This document shows positions 23,747 through 36,154 of a DNA stretch of 64,000 nt, in pieces. Origin of the DNA: Eunapius fragilis (taxonomy: Eukaryota > Porifera > Demospongiae > Spongillida > Spongillidae); assembly GCA_963681505.1 (NCBI GenBank), contig OY811979.1, positions 3,587,711 through 3,651,710 on the forward strand, in the 5' to 3' direction. Position numbers and translations under genes: made by a program. The notes beneath the pieces are model-generated. The model worked only from the letters and a program-made list of their open reading frames with translations, was not told the DNA's origin and searched no databases. The first letter of the stretch is position 1. The number at the start of each line of letters is the position of its first letter.

Positions 23747-25190
23747 TCACACACCAAGACCCCTAACTAGAATAGCTTGAGCAATGGACCACGTCAAGGT
23801 GAGGTTCATCTTGTTGTATAGGTCATGGGTGACCTTGCTCCTCGCATACCCTGAATGCATGGCTATTCGGCGGGACAGTAGCACAAATGTATTGACCACC
23901 TCCTTCCCCCAATTACCATAAGTCTCAACTGCTAGGCAAGACAACTCCAACCAAGTTCAGAGCACTTAGCATCGTTGCTCTGATGTTTGCATGTTTCAGC
24001 TAACTCAGCAGCAAAACCAGAGTGAATACTTGACTGACCCAAAGTTTTTGGTATCAATGGAGATGCTACGATGAAGTTGAATGCAGCTGGCTTTCCACCT
24101 AACCAATACATCAGCTGGTCGGGTGTGAGCATGTAAGACCACTGCCTTCTTCCACCTTTACCCTTAAATGTGCTTGATGGCAAAGCTCAGCAAAAACATC
24201 CCGCAGATGGTTATGGCGGTAAACCACATCACCCCCACGCATACATGTAGCTGCATGGTGACCAATTGGGTCCAAAGCTATGTCCGTGCAAAGAGGACAT
24301 GAGAGCCCTCTAGAGATATCCACACCTAACCACCACTGAATTGCTACACAAAACTCACTTGGGTCCAGGTGTAACACAGTAAGCCATGAAGAAGCATGGG
24401 GCGCCGATACAGAAAGAAGGCGAGCTTTATTGGCTACAGAAGAAGCATCCAATAGAGACCTAAAGCATTTGAGATCAATACAACTAGAAAGGTTTTTCTG
24501 GTGAACAGGTGATGACACAATGGAATCAAGCGTGACTGTATCTTGTGGAGAGACTAGGGTATTGAAGGTGTCAATAGCACGAGTAAGGTGGTGATTACCC
24601 TCTGTAGCACAACCAGTGACACAAACTGAGGCAGTATAGGCAGCACAAGAGTGGAGTGCGACCCAACATAGACCAAGCCCACCATACTTCAGACTCAGTT
24701 GAGCCTGCTGCCAAGCATGGTCAGTAAGATCCAGTATAAAGGAGAAGACAAAACATTCTCTGACTTCGGCATCAATGGCTGTCAAAGGGTCAAAGGCTAA
24801 GCTTGGAGGTGTACTCCTTGCAAGATGCACCAGCTTGCAAAAGGCACCACACATGTGGAGAATATTAAAAGCTACCTGAGGGTCAATAGCTGCAATGTCT
24901 TTAATTTTGGACAACAACTTCACCGCCTCGTTGCGTTTTGAAGAAATTAAGCTAGCACAATACAGGTAATCCCCAATGGGAGCACCAAGAATGTCCAAGT
25001 GTGGGGCATGGGAAGCCTTCATTGAAGTAGGGAACATTGCAGTGTTGGTCCGGCAGAAGATCTCGCGCTTTGAAATGTTAATGAAGGCCCAAGTTCTTCA
25101 ATAAGGGTAAGAGCTTGCACCAATGCTGATTTAGTTCCAGCTAAGACGCCATCATCATGATACCAAGCTTGATATAATAAATCTTGGCAC
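23747..25190 (-). pseudogene. Non-LTR retrotransposon RT-RLE fragment (broken)
   Basis: On the minus strand the fragment begins with an RT catalytic box, AWYHDDGVLAG (two adjacent aspartates), at about 25160. It then reads through the RT thumb (SLKYGGLGLCW), a CPLC...GHHAATC knuckle and YRHNHLRD, up to about 24111. The frame then shifts to LGGKPAAFNFIVASPL (near 24060) and again near 23940 to a tail ending VRGLGV at 23747. These segments are homologous in order to 17525-18563. Where that copy has FDITV this one has FNFIV, so a presumed catalytic aspartate of the endonuclease is asparagine. The 5' side breaks off in a 32-bp minisatellite. Confidence 0.72.
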
Positions 25191-25199
25191 TCATCAGAA

Positions 25200-25547
25200 T
25201 AGCCCAGATGAGGGTAGTGAAGAGCACATATTAGCCCAGATGAGGGTAGTGAAGAGCACAGGATAGTTCAGATGAGGGTAGTGAAGAGCACAGGATAGCT
25301 CAGATGAGGGTAGTGAAGAGCACAGGATAGCCCAGATGAGGGTAGTGAAGAGCACATGCAGGATAGTTCAGATGAGGGTAGTGAAGAGCACAGGATAGGG
25401 TAGTGAAGAGCACAGGATAGCTCAGATGAGGGTAGTAAAGAGCACAGGATAGCCCAGATGAGGGTAGTGAAAAGCACAGGATAGCCCAGATGAGGGTAGT
25501 GAAGAGCACAGGATAGCCCAGATGAGGGTAGTGAAGAGCACAGGATG
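25200..25547. repeat. 32-bp minisatellite, about 11 units
   Basis: The unit is cagatgagggtagtgaagag plus cacaggatagcc. Copies differ mainly in the three bases before cagatg (ccc, ctc or ttc), one copy is shortened by about 10 bp and one is lengthened by 4 bp. It abuts the truncated RT coding sequence at 25190. The first unit shares its start with the retroelement flank (agaatagcccagatgag). Confidence 0.88.
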
Positions 25548-25829
25548 GGGAGTTATGACTGTAGAGGTGTACAGGGGCACCATGGAGAGGAGATGTGACT
25601 GTAGATGGAACGTTCGTAATTGTAAGTGTTTTAATAATGTAAATGTAGTAGATTGAAATAATAAGGACCAATATAGTACAGCAGGCTACTTGCAAGCTGG
25701 CTGCAGAAAACGCCAGCGTGTTGCTAGTGCTAGGAACGCTCTGTTGGGGCACGCCCCTCATTTAGCTGGAGTTGTTCTGATTTGCAAAAAACTTACTAGA
25801 AGTATTTTATAGGCAGATATAATTTTCAC
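25548..25829. other. No gene recognised
   Basis: Short spacer between the minisatellite and a Rep-A copy. Confidence 0.4.
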
Positions 25830-26670
25830 TCTGAACGCATATCCCGACAATAAGAAAGGGTTACGTGTGTTCCAGCCTAGCTGCGCTGCATGTGTCTTTA
25901 ACTCGACCACGCCTCTCCCATGCCATAGCCTAGCTGATACACCGTGCATTATACATATCATGGCTCTGACGTATAGGTTGTAAGCCTATGAATGGCCACG
26001 CAATGAGTGGCACCCAAAGAGTACGACCGAATCGACAGGGACACGATTTCTACATAATGTTGTGCGCACGTATCGGTACTGGTAGTACGTACCGTATGAT
26101 GACGGTAGCTGAATCCCACACGTTTCGATCGCTTAACGAATCTTGTCCATTATAGAAGAGAACCACTGACGTTTGTAAGAACGGTGGTACTTCAGTTGTA
26201 CAGGTTAATACAGTGGCATGGGCACGGGAGGTTATTGTATTTCATGTGCTCGGAGTAGCGGGAACCAAGTTGTACTAGGTTAATGGCGCGGAATGAACGA
26301 AAAATGTGCAATTACTTTGCACAGCTGTATCTCCGTAACGGATCAAGTAAAAATTAACGAACAGGGCACATCGATAGGTACATGACCCCTCTGCGTATAA
26401 ACCGAATTTGAAGTTAATTGAGACGTCCTGCCGAAAGATATAGCCAGTTTGAACCCCAAGGAGTATCGGACGTTGCAACACTAGCACGAAGCTAATGCCA
26501 GACTCCAAAATCTATTTTACCTTATAGAAATGGTGTAGTATGAAGTGTTGAAAATAGGAAGTCAATGGCGTGTACCGTTACAAAGTTATAACGATTCAAA
26601 CGTGAGTCATTTTTATAACTTTAAAATTGTATAGCGAAGGGCCATTTTCTCGGAGACTGTCCCATATACT
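25830..26670 (+). repeat. Rep-A, copy 2 (internal and right part)
   Basis: It matches about 780-1610 of copy 1: cccgacaataagaaagggtt, ggccacgcaatgagtggcac and the open frame at 26275-26508 on the minus strand. The right terminus has decayed (ggagactgtccc instead of gtgaactgtccc). The copy lacks the left third of the element. Confidence 0.8.
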
Positions 26671-26930
26671 AATATCGAGTTAGAATTATATCTACATGAT
26701 CTACATGTTCGCTCTTCACTTTCACGAAAAGTGACATATATGTATACATGGACTGTAAAATTAGCCCCCCAAAATTTTTGTATCAGGGCTAGGGCATGCC
26801 TGAATAGAAACCTATTAGATATGGATATGAATTTAGACACAATGACTTCAGGCCTATTTATCTCCCCCCCACCCCCGCACCCCCAAACTATAAAGTTATC
26901 CATGTCCATTCAAGCACAACACTTTTTTTT

Positions 26931-27250
26931 ACACACACACACACGCACGCACGCACGCACACACACACACATACACACACACACACACATACACACACAC
27001 ACACACAGACACACACACACACACACACACACACACCACGTGTTACAATCACACGAACGCGCGCGCTCACGGGCGTTGTGCGAGTGGCTATGAATCCTTC
27101 CTCTTTTTCCCTCTGCTTGCATAGTTAGAGTCGTGTGCGTGTATGAGCGCGCGCGCACACACACACGCACACGCACTCACACACATAGGCCTACATGTAG
27201 ACACACGCAATCACACATACAAACACACGCACGAACTCCAGATCTCGCGC
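26931..27250. repeat. CA-rich and CG-rich simple repeats
   Basis: (CA)n with interspersed CGCACG at 26931-27037, then a short unique stretch, then mixed gcgcgcgc/acacac at 27125-27235. The potential for Z-DNA is evident from the alternating purine-pyrimidine pattern. Confidence 0.85.
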
Positions 27251-28294
27251 GCACAAAAGAAGTGGATGAATACACGTATACTCTCTAATGTTGTAGTATT
27301 TGGTACAGCCAGCGCCCCATGACATCATTTGCACTAGACAAATAACCTATTCAATGAGCCAACGTTCCAGTTAATTAATTAATTTGCATTTAGCTATCTA
27401 AAAACACATAATAAGATGGCTGTGACCCAAAACAATTAAAAATTCAAATGGCCGAAATCTATACTAGGTAATTTTTTTTAAAAATATCCCTAAAATTAAT
27501 AGAACTGCATGATCTCTTATTCTGGGGGCCCACAAAATCTGAATCTAAACTGGTGTAAGAATTATGAGCTGCAGAATACATTAATTAGGTGTAAAAAAGT
27601 TGATTTTCCATACATCTCTATGGAAAGTGCTGTTTTCACAAAAACTACAACAATTTTCAATACAAAGCGGTTGGTTTTTGTTCAGCTTAATCAAGCTTGT
27701 ACGCATCTGAAACAATATTGATAGCCACAAAAGTTGTACCCTATTACGTTATTAAGTAACAATCAAGTTTATAAAACACCGTTCATTTTCTATGGGAGTT
27801 ATCCGGAAGTACATGTATACGCGAATGTACAAACCGCAACAATTTTGACCGCGCATTTCTGGATATAAAAAGCTAGCAACAAAGGGTTTAACTCTTGAGG
27901 GCAGCTGCGCCATAACATATCCATGCCGGTGGGCAGGTGCGTAAATTTGGGCAGTAGCTGCAGTGCACAATCCCTACTTCTAACACTAAACATGCATGGC
28001 AACAATGATATATGCCTTTTTCCTATCCCAAAATTGGTAGCATATCTTCCAAAAGTCGCTTACCAGCAAGAAAAAAAATGTTAGTGACTGTATGATTTAG
28101 TGGCGTGACAAGAATTAAACGACCTGCATGCCCACGGAAATAATTGACTTCTGTCCGTTAAAGTTACTGTTTCTAATAATTCCTGACATTTTTTTGTAGT
28201 CACATAACAGACCAATGGGGCCCGTAAATACCTCACAGCCCCAAAGCCCGTACCAGCCCCAGATAATAATATGGCACATTCAACTCATTGCCAA
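27251..28294. other. No gene recognised
   Basis: AT-rich. Open frames on both strands are short and lack domains. Confidence 0.4.
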
Positions 28295-28940
28295 CTAGCA
28301 CAAATCAGGAACTGAGTACACAACACTACAATTACTACTTACATATTCCATTGGTTCACTGAGATCAATAACGGATGAATTACATTCACAACCAATGTCT
28401 GAGTGACAATTACTGCTTACATATTTCATTGGTTCACTGAGATCAATAACTGATGAATTATATTCACAACCAATATCTGAGTGATTGATGTAATCATCTG
28501 ATGGACTTAAAACTATCATTGCTTTGAATGGTTCCATGATATTTCTTAGCACTGGTTTTCTGTTCTTGAGTGACATAACATGACTTTGAGCTTTTTGTGG
28601 AGTCAAATACGTTGAATTGATCAACAATAAAGATCAAATTAAATCTGCTAAGAAGGTAAAAAAATTTGCTGCATCAGTACACTGGTATAATTGATGTAAA
28701 TCTTCATTTTTCAAGTCCTTGTGTAGTGCAATGTTCAAAGCATATCTTAAATAAGAATCACAACTTTTAATAAAGCATAGAAAATTTGCTATAGAGACAA
28801 TACTGTATCCTTTGCACATTTAATTATTTGTGAATTCAAACAAACCACCAATGCAGCTGTTAGGTACGATTTTCCACACCCAGAAACGCCAGTAATGACC
28901 AGTCTCGTTACGTCGCCAGGCTCAAGTAGAATTGTGTTGA
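28295..28940 (-). pseudogene. P-loop NTPase-like fragments with an internal 26-residue duplication
   Basis: On the minus strand near 28925-28850 a frame reads EPGDVTRLVITGVSGCGKSY. GVSGCGKS fits a Walker A motif and the preceding LVIT a beta strand. Further left are open segments at 28634-28819 and 28295-28627 in other frames. The last contains an in-frame 78-bp tandem duplication (28331-28408 and 28409-28486), which gives CEYNSSVIDLSEPM and CECNSSVIDLSEPM. I cannot join the pieces with certainty. A PIF1-like helicase or another P-loop ATPase are both possible. Confidence 0.3.
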
Positions 28941-29130
28941 CAGATTTATAGTACATGCATATATACTGGCTTCATCTCCTGGGAAACATCAGCTAGCATG
29001 ACTTCAGGCAACATGGCCACCATGTGATCAAGCACATAGGTGAGTTAATGTTGTCCTGCACAGTATTATACTCACCGTCACACACGCTTCGATTCTGAGA
29101 TATTGCACCAATATAGCTTCACAACATCAA

Positions 29131-29352
29131 TCATACACTTATACTCTTGCCCTCCACCATTAAAGACCAAATTGACATAAATAAGTCATCCAAGTTGTGG
29201 ACCTGGGCATGGAAGCGATAGCACTGGAAGGAGTGTACATAAATCAACGAATAGAGCAATTGTGGAGGGATGTGTTTGCTGGCTGCATATCTTTCTTTTA
29301 TAATCTCTTTTGAAGATGCCAGTTTGCTGGATCCTGCTAATGAAAAGAACAT
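29131..29352 (-). CDS. Unrecognised open frame
   Basis: A 73-residue frame of protein-like composition contains KHIPPQLLYSLIYVHSFQCY. It lies on the same strand as, and just upstream of, the P-loop fragment, so it may be part of the same broken gene. I recognise no domain and no splice sites that I trust. Confidence 0.2.
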   Translation of the reverse strand: MFFSLAGSSKLASSKEIIKERYAASKHIPPQLLYSLIYVHSFQCYRFHAQVHNLDDLFMSIWSLMVEGKSISV

Positions 29353-29472
29353 CTATAGCCTACACTATGTATACACCTGTCATATTCAGCATCAATTGGA
29401 TAATTTTCGTGAAAGCTTATTGCCATCACAAACTTTGTAGTGAAAACAATATGACTCCATATCAACTCTGGG

Positions 29473-29745
29473 ATGGCAAAGCTTAATGCTGATATGAATG
29501 TTGTAAAGGGTACACTGGAAAATGAAATTGATGATCAGTATGGAATCGATTGGTCAGGTCCTTGTGTGGCCAAAGTTAATGACAATGTTGATTTGCCAGA
29601 TACCACTTGTCCACTCTCTGATCAGCAAATGATTGATTTAAAGAGAGGTGTAGATCCAATGCAAGACTGTAGTGATCGTAGAGTTTATTTTACATTACAA
29701 CTAGAGCATATCTCCTCAATGGAGATAGTCTGCGGACTAGTGTAA
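29473..29745 (+). CDS. Unrecognised 90-aa open frame with ATG
   Basis: A true ATG at 29473 opens MAKLNADMNVVKGTLENE and continues through VDLPDTTCPLSDQQMIDLKR to TAA at 29745. The composition looks coding, with many charged residues and no low complexity. It could be an exon of a larger gene or transposon ORF. I do not recognise the family. Confidence 0.25.
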   Translation: MAKLNADMNVVKGTLENEIDDQYGIDWSGPCVAKVNDNVDLPDTTCPLSDQQMIDLKRGVDPMQDCSDRRVYFTLQLEHISSMEIVCGLV

Positions 29746-29854
29746 TGTTTGGTGCACACCTCAACAGAATTGCAGATTCTAAAATAAACCTGTCATGATC
29801 GCGCAAGTTGACGTTTATGCTACCTGATTCTATGCGTTTCAAGAACTAAATACA

Positions 29855-30140
29855 ACAAGTAAATAAAAACATTCTCTACGAGAAAGTTGGTGGGATATAG
29901 GATTTGATTATGACATTGGTGGTGTAAAAAGCAAGGAAACAAGGTCTTATCAGAAGGGAAAATGTCATAGTCCTATATTTAGCACATTTCTAGGGCATGT
30001 GTTGTTTGTGTGCAAAATATAGGACTATGACATTTTCCCTTCTGATAAGACCTTGTTTCCTTGCTTTTTACACCACCAATGTCATAATCAAATCCTATAT
30101 CCCACCAACTTTCTCGTAGAGAATGTTTTTATTTACTTGT
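29855..30140. mobile_element. Palindromic MITE, 286 bp (best copy of family)
   Basis: A near-perfect palindrome. The left arm (acaagtaaataaaaacattc, ctacgagaaagttggtggga, aaggaaacaaggtcttatca, aaatgtcatagtcctatatt) is mirrored by the right arm (ending gaatgtttttatttacttgt), with a loop of about 30 bp near 29990-30015. It has no coding capacity. Relatives are at 8630-8798, 14190-14253, 22957-23162, 30556-30839 and 35524-35724. Confidence 0.9.
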
Positions 30141-30149
30141 TTTCTTAAT

Positions 30150-30540
30150 TTTTTTTTCATATATTATATAAAAGCGAGTCCTCCAGCCGATTCTGAAGCT
30201 ATTGGTGAAAATTTCATCGCATAGAAATGTTCCTGTCCTGAGTTATGCGTTGCCAAGAAGGAGGAGAAGGAGAATAAGAAGACGACCCGCCCCTTGTTCC
30301 GAGACTGGGTACGAGGACGAGCAGTACACTCTTGTTCTCAACAACCACGCGGTTCAGCGACATGAAACAAAAACGAAACTACTCATTTTTGACTTCTAGA
30401 TCGATTGCTAAAACAAGCTACACGATCCGATCGTCGGGAGTGTTGTTACAGACGGGTCGCGTTTTTTTAATGACTTTCATAGTCGTGGTCAAATCCTATA
30501 TGGAAGTTTCTAACGAAACTTCCGATACCAAATCCACCAG
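30150..30540 (+). repeat. MITE-flank block, copy 2
   Basis: Homologous to 23325-23690. It lies between two MITE copies here. The open frame ending at 30399 keeps the tail HAVQRHETKTKLLIFDF of the small ORF seen in copy 1. The upstream part has a TAA where copy 1 is open. Confidence 0.75.
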
Positions 30541-30555
30541 AAAAATTAAGGAAAC

Positions 30556-30839
30556 CAGTAATAAAAACATTCTCTACACGAGACGGTTAATGGTATATAG
30601 GAATCAAAGGTGATGGTGGTGTAAAAAGCAAGGGAACAAGGCTTCTGATTGAAAAGGAACAATGAAATAGATCTATATTAGCACGCACATTTAAATATGA
30701 CATATGCTGCTAATATAGGTATATTTCATTTATCCTTTTCAATCAGAAGCCTTGTTCCCTTGCTTTTTACACCACCATCACCTTTGATTCCTATATACCA
30801 CCAACCTTCTACTCGTGTAGAGAATGTTTTTATTACTTG
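30556..30839. mobile_element. Palindromic MITE, second intact copy
   Basis: The arm gtaataaaaacattctctac is mirrored by gtagagaatgtttttattac. Inner arms aagcaagggaacaaggcttc and gaagccttgttcccttgctt are likewise perfect mirrors. The structure is the same as 29855-30140, but the internal sequence is different enough to show that the two are not a recent tandem duplication. Confidence 0.9.
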
Positions 30840-31340
30840 TATATATATCTGGGACGAGTTGCTCCAACATGACTCCTCTGATGAAAATATTTTACAGTGG
30901 GCATTTCATAAATGGATGAAATATTAGAGGATGATACCACTTGTATAAGGGCAGAAATTAATCTACCAAGGCAAGTTTTACTTCTAAAGGTCCTGACATC
31001 TGCTCACCGTGGATATATTTTATCCTTTTTTTCTTCTTTATATATTAGTATAGCAAATATGTGAAGGTACATTCATGCCCAACTAGTTAAGCCGGGTACC
31101 CATGCATGCTATAATTGATTCTTTTTAGTTTTTTGGAAATCAAATATGGCTCGTGTGAACGCGAACGTTCTTGTGAGTTCGTGAGTATATCATGGTCATT
31201 ATACCTCTCCATATAGCCGCTAACCCGTGCAGGGTTGAAAGACCAGTTCGTGCGTGGCACTGTGGGACACACTGCTTTCAGTGCCACGATGGTTTTATTA
31301 TCCTTTGGCAGGTAGGTGGGAGAGGGGAAGAGAATTAAGG
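30840..31340. other. No gene recognised
   Basis: AT-rich spacer between a MITE and a GA-rich tract. I see nothing that I can support. Confidence 0.4.
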
Positions 31341-31344
31341 AGGA

Positions 31345-31345
<1 letters not shown>

Positions 31346-31380
<35 letters not shown>

Positions 31381-31455
31381 AGAGAGAGAGAGAGAGAGGG
31401 GGGGGGGGGTGGGGGGAGAGAGAGAGGGAGAGAGAGAGAGAGGGGGAGGGTGGGG

Positions 31456-31486
<31 letters not shown>

Positions 31487-31487
31487 C
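31346..31487. repeat. (GA)n microsatellite with G runs
   Basis: gagagaga tracts are broken by short G runs (gggggggggtgggg). The long open frames across it (Arg/Glu alternation on one strand, Ser/Leu on the other) are artefacts of the dinucleotide repeat. Confidence 0.9.
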
Positions 31488-31629
31488 TGAAATCACATGG
31501 CCTCATGGTGCTTCCAGCGGAACTGATATTACGAAAGATCATGATATCCACTCGATAACTAACATGCTATGAATGTTGTGTTATGTATTGAAGCATTGTT
31601 TTGTTAAGTAACGGTGTCGTAGTATATAT

Positions 31630-33229
31630 ATATATATGGGACAGTTCACGCGAAACTGGCGTATCACGTTTTTATATATAAAGTTATAAAAATGATTCAC
31701 TTTGAAATCGCTACATCTCCCGAACCGTAAATGGTATTGACTTCCTATTTTCACCACTTCATACTAAATCATTTCTCTCTGGTAAAATAAATTTTGGGCT
31801 CTTGCATTAGCTTCGTGCCAGTGTTGCAACGTCCGATACTCCTTGGGGTTCAAACTGGCCATATCTTTCGGCAGGACATTTCAATTAACTTCAAATTCGG
31901 TTTATACGTAGAGGGGTCCTGTACCTATCGATTTGTCCTGTTCGTTAATTTTTACTTTATCCGTTACGGAGATACAGCTGTGCAAAGTAATTGCACATTT
32001 CTCGTTCATTTCGCGCCATTAACCTACACCAACCTGGTTCCCGCTACTCCGAGCACATGAATATACAATAACCTCCCGTGCCCATGCCACTACATGTACA
32101 ACTGAAGTGCCACCGTTGTTCTTACAAACGTTAGTGGTTCTCTTCTATAACAAACAAGATTCGTTAAGCGATCAAAATGCGTGGGATTCAGCTACCATCA
32201 CCATACAAAACACGGTACGCACTACCAGTACCGATACGCGCGCACAACAATGTGTGTCCCTGTCGATTCGATCATACTCTTTGGGTGTCACTCATTGCGT
32301 GGCCATTTATAGGCTCACAACCTATGATAGTACGTCAGAGCCATGAGGTAAAGTGCACGGTGTATCAGCTAGGCTATGGGAGAGACGTGGTCGAGTTAAA
32401 GACACATGCAGCGCAGCTATGCTGGAACATGTAACCCTTCCTTATTGTCGGGATTTGCGTTCTGCTGGCACATATGTTTTAAACGCCCACCGTTTTTCAT
32501 TTCATCTGCATGGCTGGCACACACACACCCATGAACCAACACATACACACGTCTCACGTCACACTTATACACACTCATTCCACTACCAGTATTCTTTCCC
32601 CTTGCTGTACACCCTGTAAATAGTTATGTGCTACATGGATTCACACATAAGCTTTGTCTATTGGCTTACTATCCAACCCTCTTTCTCAATTATTTATATT
32701 CTGACTGATGTGTTTTTCACGTGTGTAACTGGATTGTGTGTTTTATACACAGTGGTATAGGAGCATGGGGGCAAAGGCCCCCCTCCCAACCCCTCCCCCC
32801 CAATGGTTGTATAAACTGGATTAATGTGTTGTACGTACTGGACTATTTGTTCCTGTCTCACAGTACCTGTCACATCATGACGTACCATGCCTCATGTCCC
32901 ATATTCCATTACATGCATCCATTTACACACTCACACACTCATACAGACACAACACTCACAACTATCCCATGCCAAACACTATATACGCTGAGGCTCTGAG
33001 TGTGTACCATTGAGAGGTTCAAAAAGACTTAGGACTTACTATTTATTACCTTCCTTTGTTATATAAAATTTCCAGGGCCCTGATCTTTATCTTTAGGGAT
33101 AAAGCAGGAATAATATTCCTGCCAGGCTTATGTACAAAAGTATGTTTACAGAGTGGTAGATCTACATGTAATATCACAATAGCACAGATTCCTAGAAGGG
33201 GCCCATGTATAATGCTATACATACACACG

Positions 33230-33271
<42 letters not shown>

Positions 33272-33778
33272 CACACACATACACACACACACATACACAC
33301 AAACCAGTGCTACTTAGAAATAGTGGTTCTGGTGGGTATGACTGTCAGTTTGCTATGACCAGATGCAAAGCCACCCATGGAAGTCACCCATGGAATATTG
33401 ACTCATGTGATGGTGGCAAATAGATAGGCTAATGCCTTTGTGTTTAGGACTCTGCCATTAAGAGACATATGGTCACATACCCACCTGAGGATCAGAGCGG
33501 TTGGTGTCATTTTTTTGTGGATCTGGGCAGTGCTGCTTCCAAACATGTTACAGACCTGTGAGTTCCATAGGCTTTTGCATTTGGTCATATGTGTAGCAAC
33601 AAACTTGACAGTCATCCTCACCTGAACCACTAATTCTTCTTGTTAGTAGCATTGGAATTTCAGTGTGCGTGTGTGTGTTTGTGTGTGTGATGTGAGTGCT
33701 TGTGTGTGTGTAGCATTGGAACCTTTCTTTCTTGGAGGATGTGCAATTTATTTTTGTAATGTGTTGACAAGGATTGTA
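31630..33778 (-). repeat. Rep-A, copy 3 (left arm of palindrome)
   Basis: A full-length copy as far as I can define the element. It begins GGGACAGTTCACGCGAAACT and ends near gtgttgacaagg, with an internal (CA)n tract at about 33228-33300. It contains the frame at 31794-32060 shared with other copies. No transposase is seen. Confidence 0.85.
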
Positions 33779-34905
33779 CAGTATGTACTACCAGTACCGA
33801 TACGTGCTCACAACATCATGTAGAAATCGTCTCCCTGTCGATTCGGTCATACTCTTTGGGTGCCACTCATTGCGTGGCCATTTATAGGCTCACAACCTAT
33901 AACAGTACGTCAGAGCCATGAGATATAGTGCACGGTGTATCAGCTAGGCTAAGGGAGAGGCGTGGTCGAGTTAAAGACACATGCAGCGCAGCTAGGCTGG
34001 AACACATGTAACCCTTCCTTATTGTCGGGATTTGCGTTCTGCTGGCACATATTTTTTAAACGCCCACCGTTTTTCATTTCATCTGCATGGCTGGCACACA
34101 CACACCCATGAACCAACACATACACACATCTCACGTCACACTTATACACACTCATTCCACTACCAGTATTCTTTCCCCTTGCTGTACACCCTATAAATTG
34201 TTATGCGCTACATGGATTCACTTATAAGCTTTGTCTAGTTGAACTTTTTTTCTATGTCTTTCGGTTACAGTGCTTTCACTGGCCTACTATACAACCCTCT
34301 TTCTCAACTATTTGTATTCTGACTGATGTGTTTTTCACGTGTGTAACTGGATTGTGTGTTCTATACATAGTGGTATAGGAGCATGGAGGCTATGGGGGCA
34401 AAGTCCCAACAATTTTTTCAGAGGAAGGCCCACCTCCCAACTCCTACCCCCATTGGTTGTATGTGCTGGATAAATGTGTTATGTACTGGACGATTTGTTC
34501 CTGTCTCACAGTACCTGCCACATCATGACGTACCATGCCTCATGTCTCATATTCCATTACATGCATCCATTTACACACTCACAAACTCATATATACACAA
34601 CACTCACAACTACATGTATCCCATGCCAATCACTATATACGCTGAAGCTCTGAGTGTGTACCATTGAGAGGTTTAAAAAGACTTCGGTCTTACTATTTAT
34701 TACCATCCTTTGTTATACCAGGGCCCTGATCTTTGTCTTTTGGGATAAAGCAGGAATAATATTCCTGCCGCGGACGTATATACAAAAGTAGGTCTACTAA
34801 AGTCCCTCTTACAGAGTGGTAGATCTACAAGTAATATCACAAAAGATAAACAGCACAGATTCGTAGAAGGGGCCCATGTATAATGCTATACATACACACG
34901 CACAT

Positions 34906-34943
<38 letters not shown>

Positions 34944-35317
34944 ACACACTCACTACACATACACACACAAACCAGTGCTACTTAGAATTAGTGGTTCTGG
35001 TGGGTATGACTGTCAGTTTGCTATGACCAGATGCAAAGCCACCCATGGAAGTCACCCATGGAATGTTGATTTACATGAGATTGTGGCAAATAGATAGGCT
35101 ATGTTTAGGACTCTGCAATTAATGAGACATACTGTCACAAACCCACCTGAGGATCACAGCACTTGGTGTCATATTTTACGTCTGTTTTTGGATCTGGGGC
35201 AGTGCTGCTCCCAAAGATGTTACAGGTGACTTACATAGGCTTTTGCATTTGGTCGTATGTGTAGCAAACTTGACAGCCATCCTCATAAGGACCACTAATC
35301 CTAAGGAGCATTGAAAT

Positions 35318-35397
<80 letters not shown>

Positions 35398-35500
35398 TTG
35401 TGTATGTGAGTGTATGTGTGTGTGTCTACATAGCATTGGAATCTTTCTTTTGCAATTTATTTTTTGTGATGTGTTGACAAGCTACTTCTAGATCTGCTCA
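33779..35500 (-). repeat. Rep-A, copy 4 (diverged, inner)
   Basis: It starts within the element (ctaccagtaccgatacg), continues through the shared blocks and the (CA)n tract near 34890-34960, and ends after a (TG)n tract (about 35321-35396) with gtgttgacaagctac. Compared with copy 3 it has many substitutions and indels and lacks the 5' terminal 600 bp. Confidence 0.8.
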
Positions 35501-35523
35501 CCTAGAGATGGAAGCCTTGCATA

Positions 35524-35724
35524 CAAGTAATAAAGACATTCTCTATGAGAAAGTTGATGGCATATAGGATTGGAAGGCAAAAGGAAGAAAACAAGGGTCT
35601 ACTACGGGGAAATGTAATACACAAACAGTTGAACAACATAATGTCCTACAAATGTGCTAAATATAACATATTTCCTCTATTGCCTGTCAATCATATATAC
35701 CAACTTAATGTTTTTATTACTTGT
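35524..35724. mobile_element. MITE copy, internally eroded
   Basis: caagtaataaagacattctc at the left is mirrored by atgtttttattacttg at the right. The internal palindrome is degraded but keeps gtgctaaatata. It lies just downstream of the end of Rep-A copy 4. Confidence 0.7.
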
Positions 35725-36095
35725 TCCATCAATTCTTTTTCTTCATGAGATATTTTGAAATAAGACCATTAGTGGTGTTACACTGTTTAGGAGGGGTATA
35801 CTGTGTGGAGGAGGTGGGAGGGTGTCTCCTGGATGGAATGGTAAAAGGGGGGAAGGAGATCCCTACGTCGAAGTGTGACATCTATGGAAGAGGGGGTTCC
35901 CTGATGTGAAGGAGCAAGGGGCACCTGCTGTGAAGTGGGTGGGGAATCCCATGTGAAACAGGTGGGGATGGAAGCACTGATGTGGTGGAGCAAGTAGCAT
36001 GCATCCATTGGTGGCCTTGTACCAACATATAGGGGCTACCATTGGTGGAGGTCCAAACGCAGCTTGCTAAGCGTTTTCAAAACTACCATTGTGTG

Positions 36096-36154
<59 letters not shown>

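Noticed and set aside
31346-31487. Arg/Glu-repeat and Ser/Leu-repeat protein frames
   Set aside because: Artefacts of a (GA)n tract on either strand.
33403-33630. 75-residue frame identical at 37590-37817 as a conserved gene
   Set aside because: Identity is explained by the near-perfect palindrome arms; it is not independent evidence of coding.
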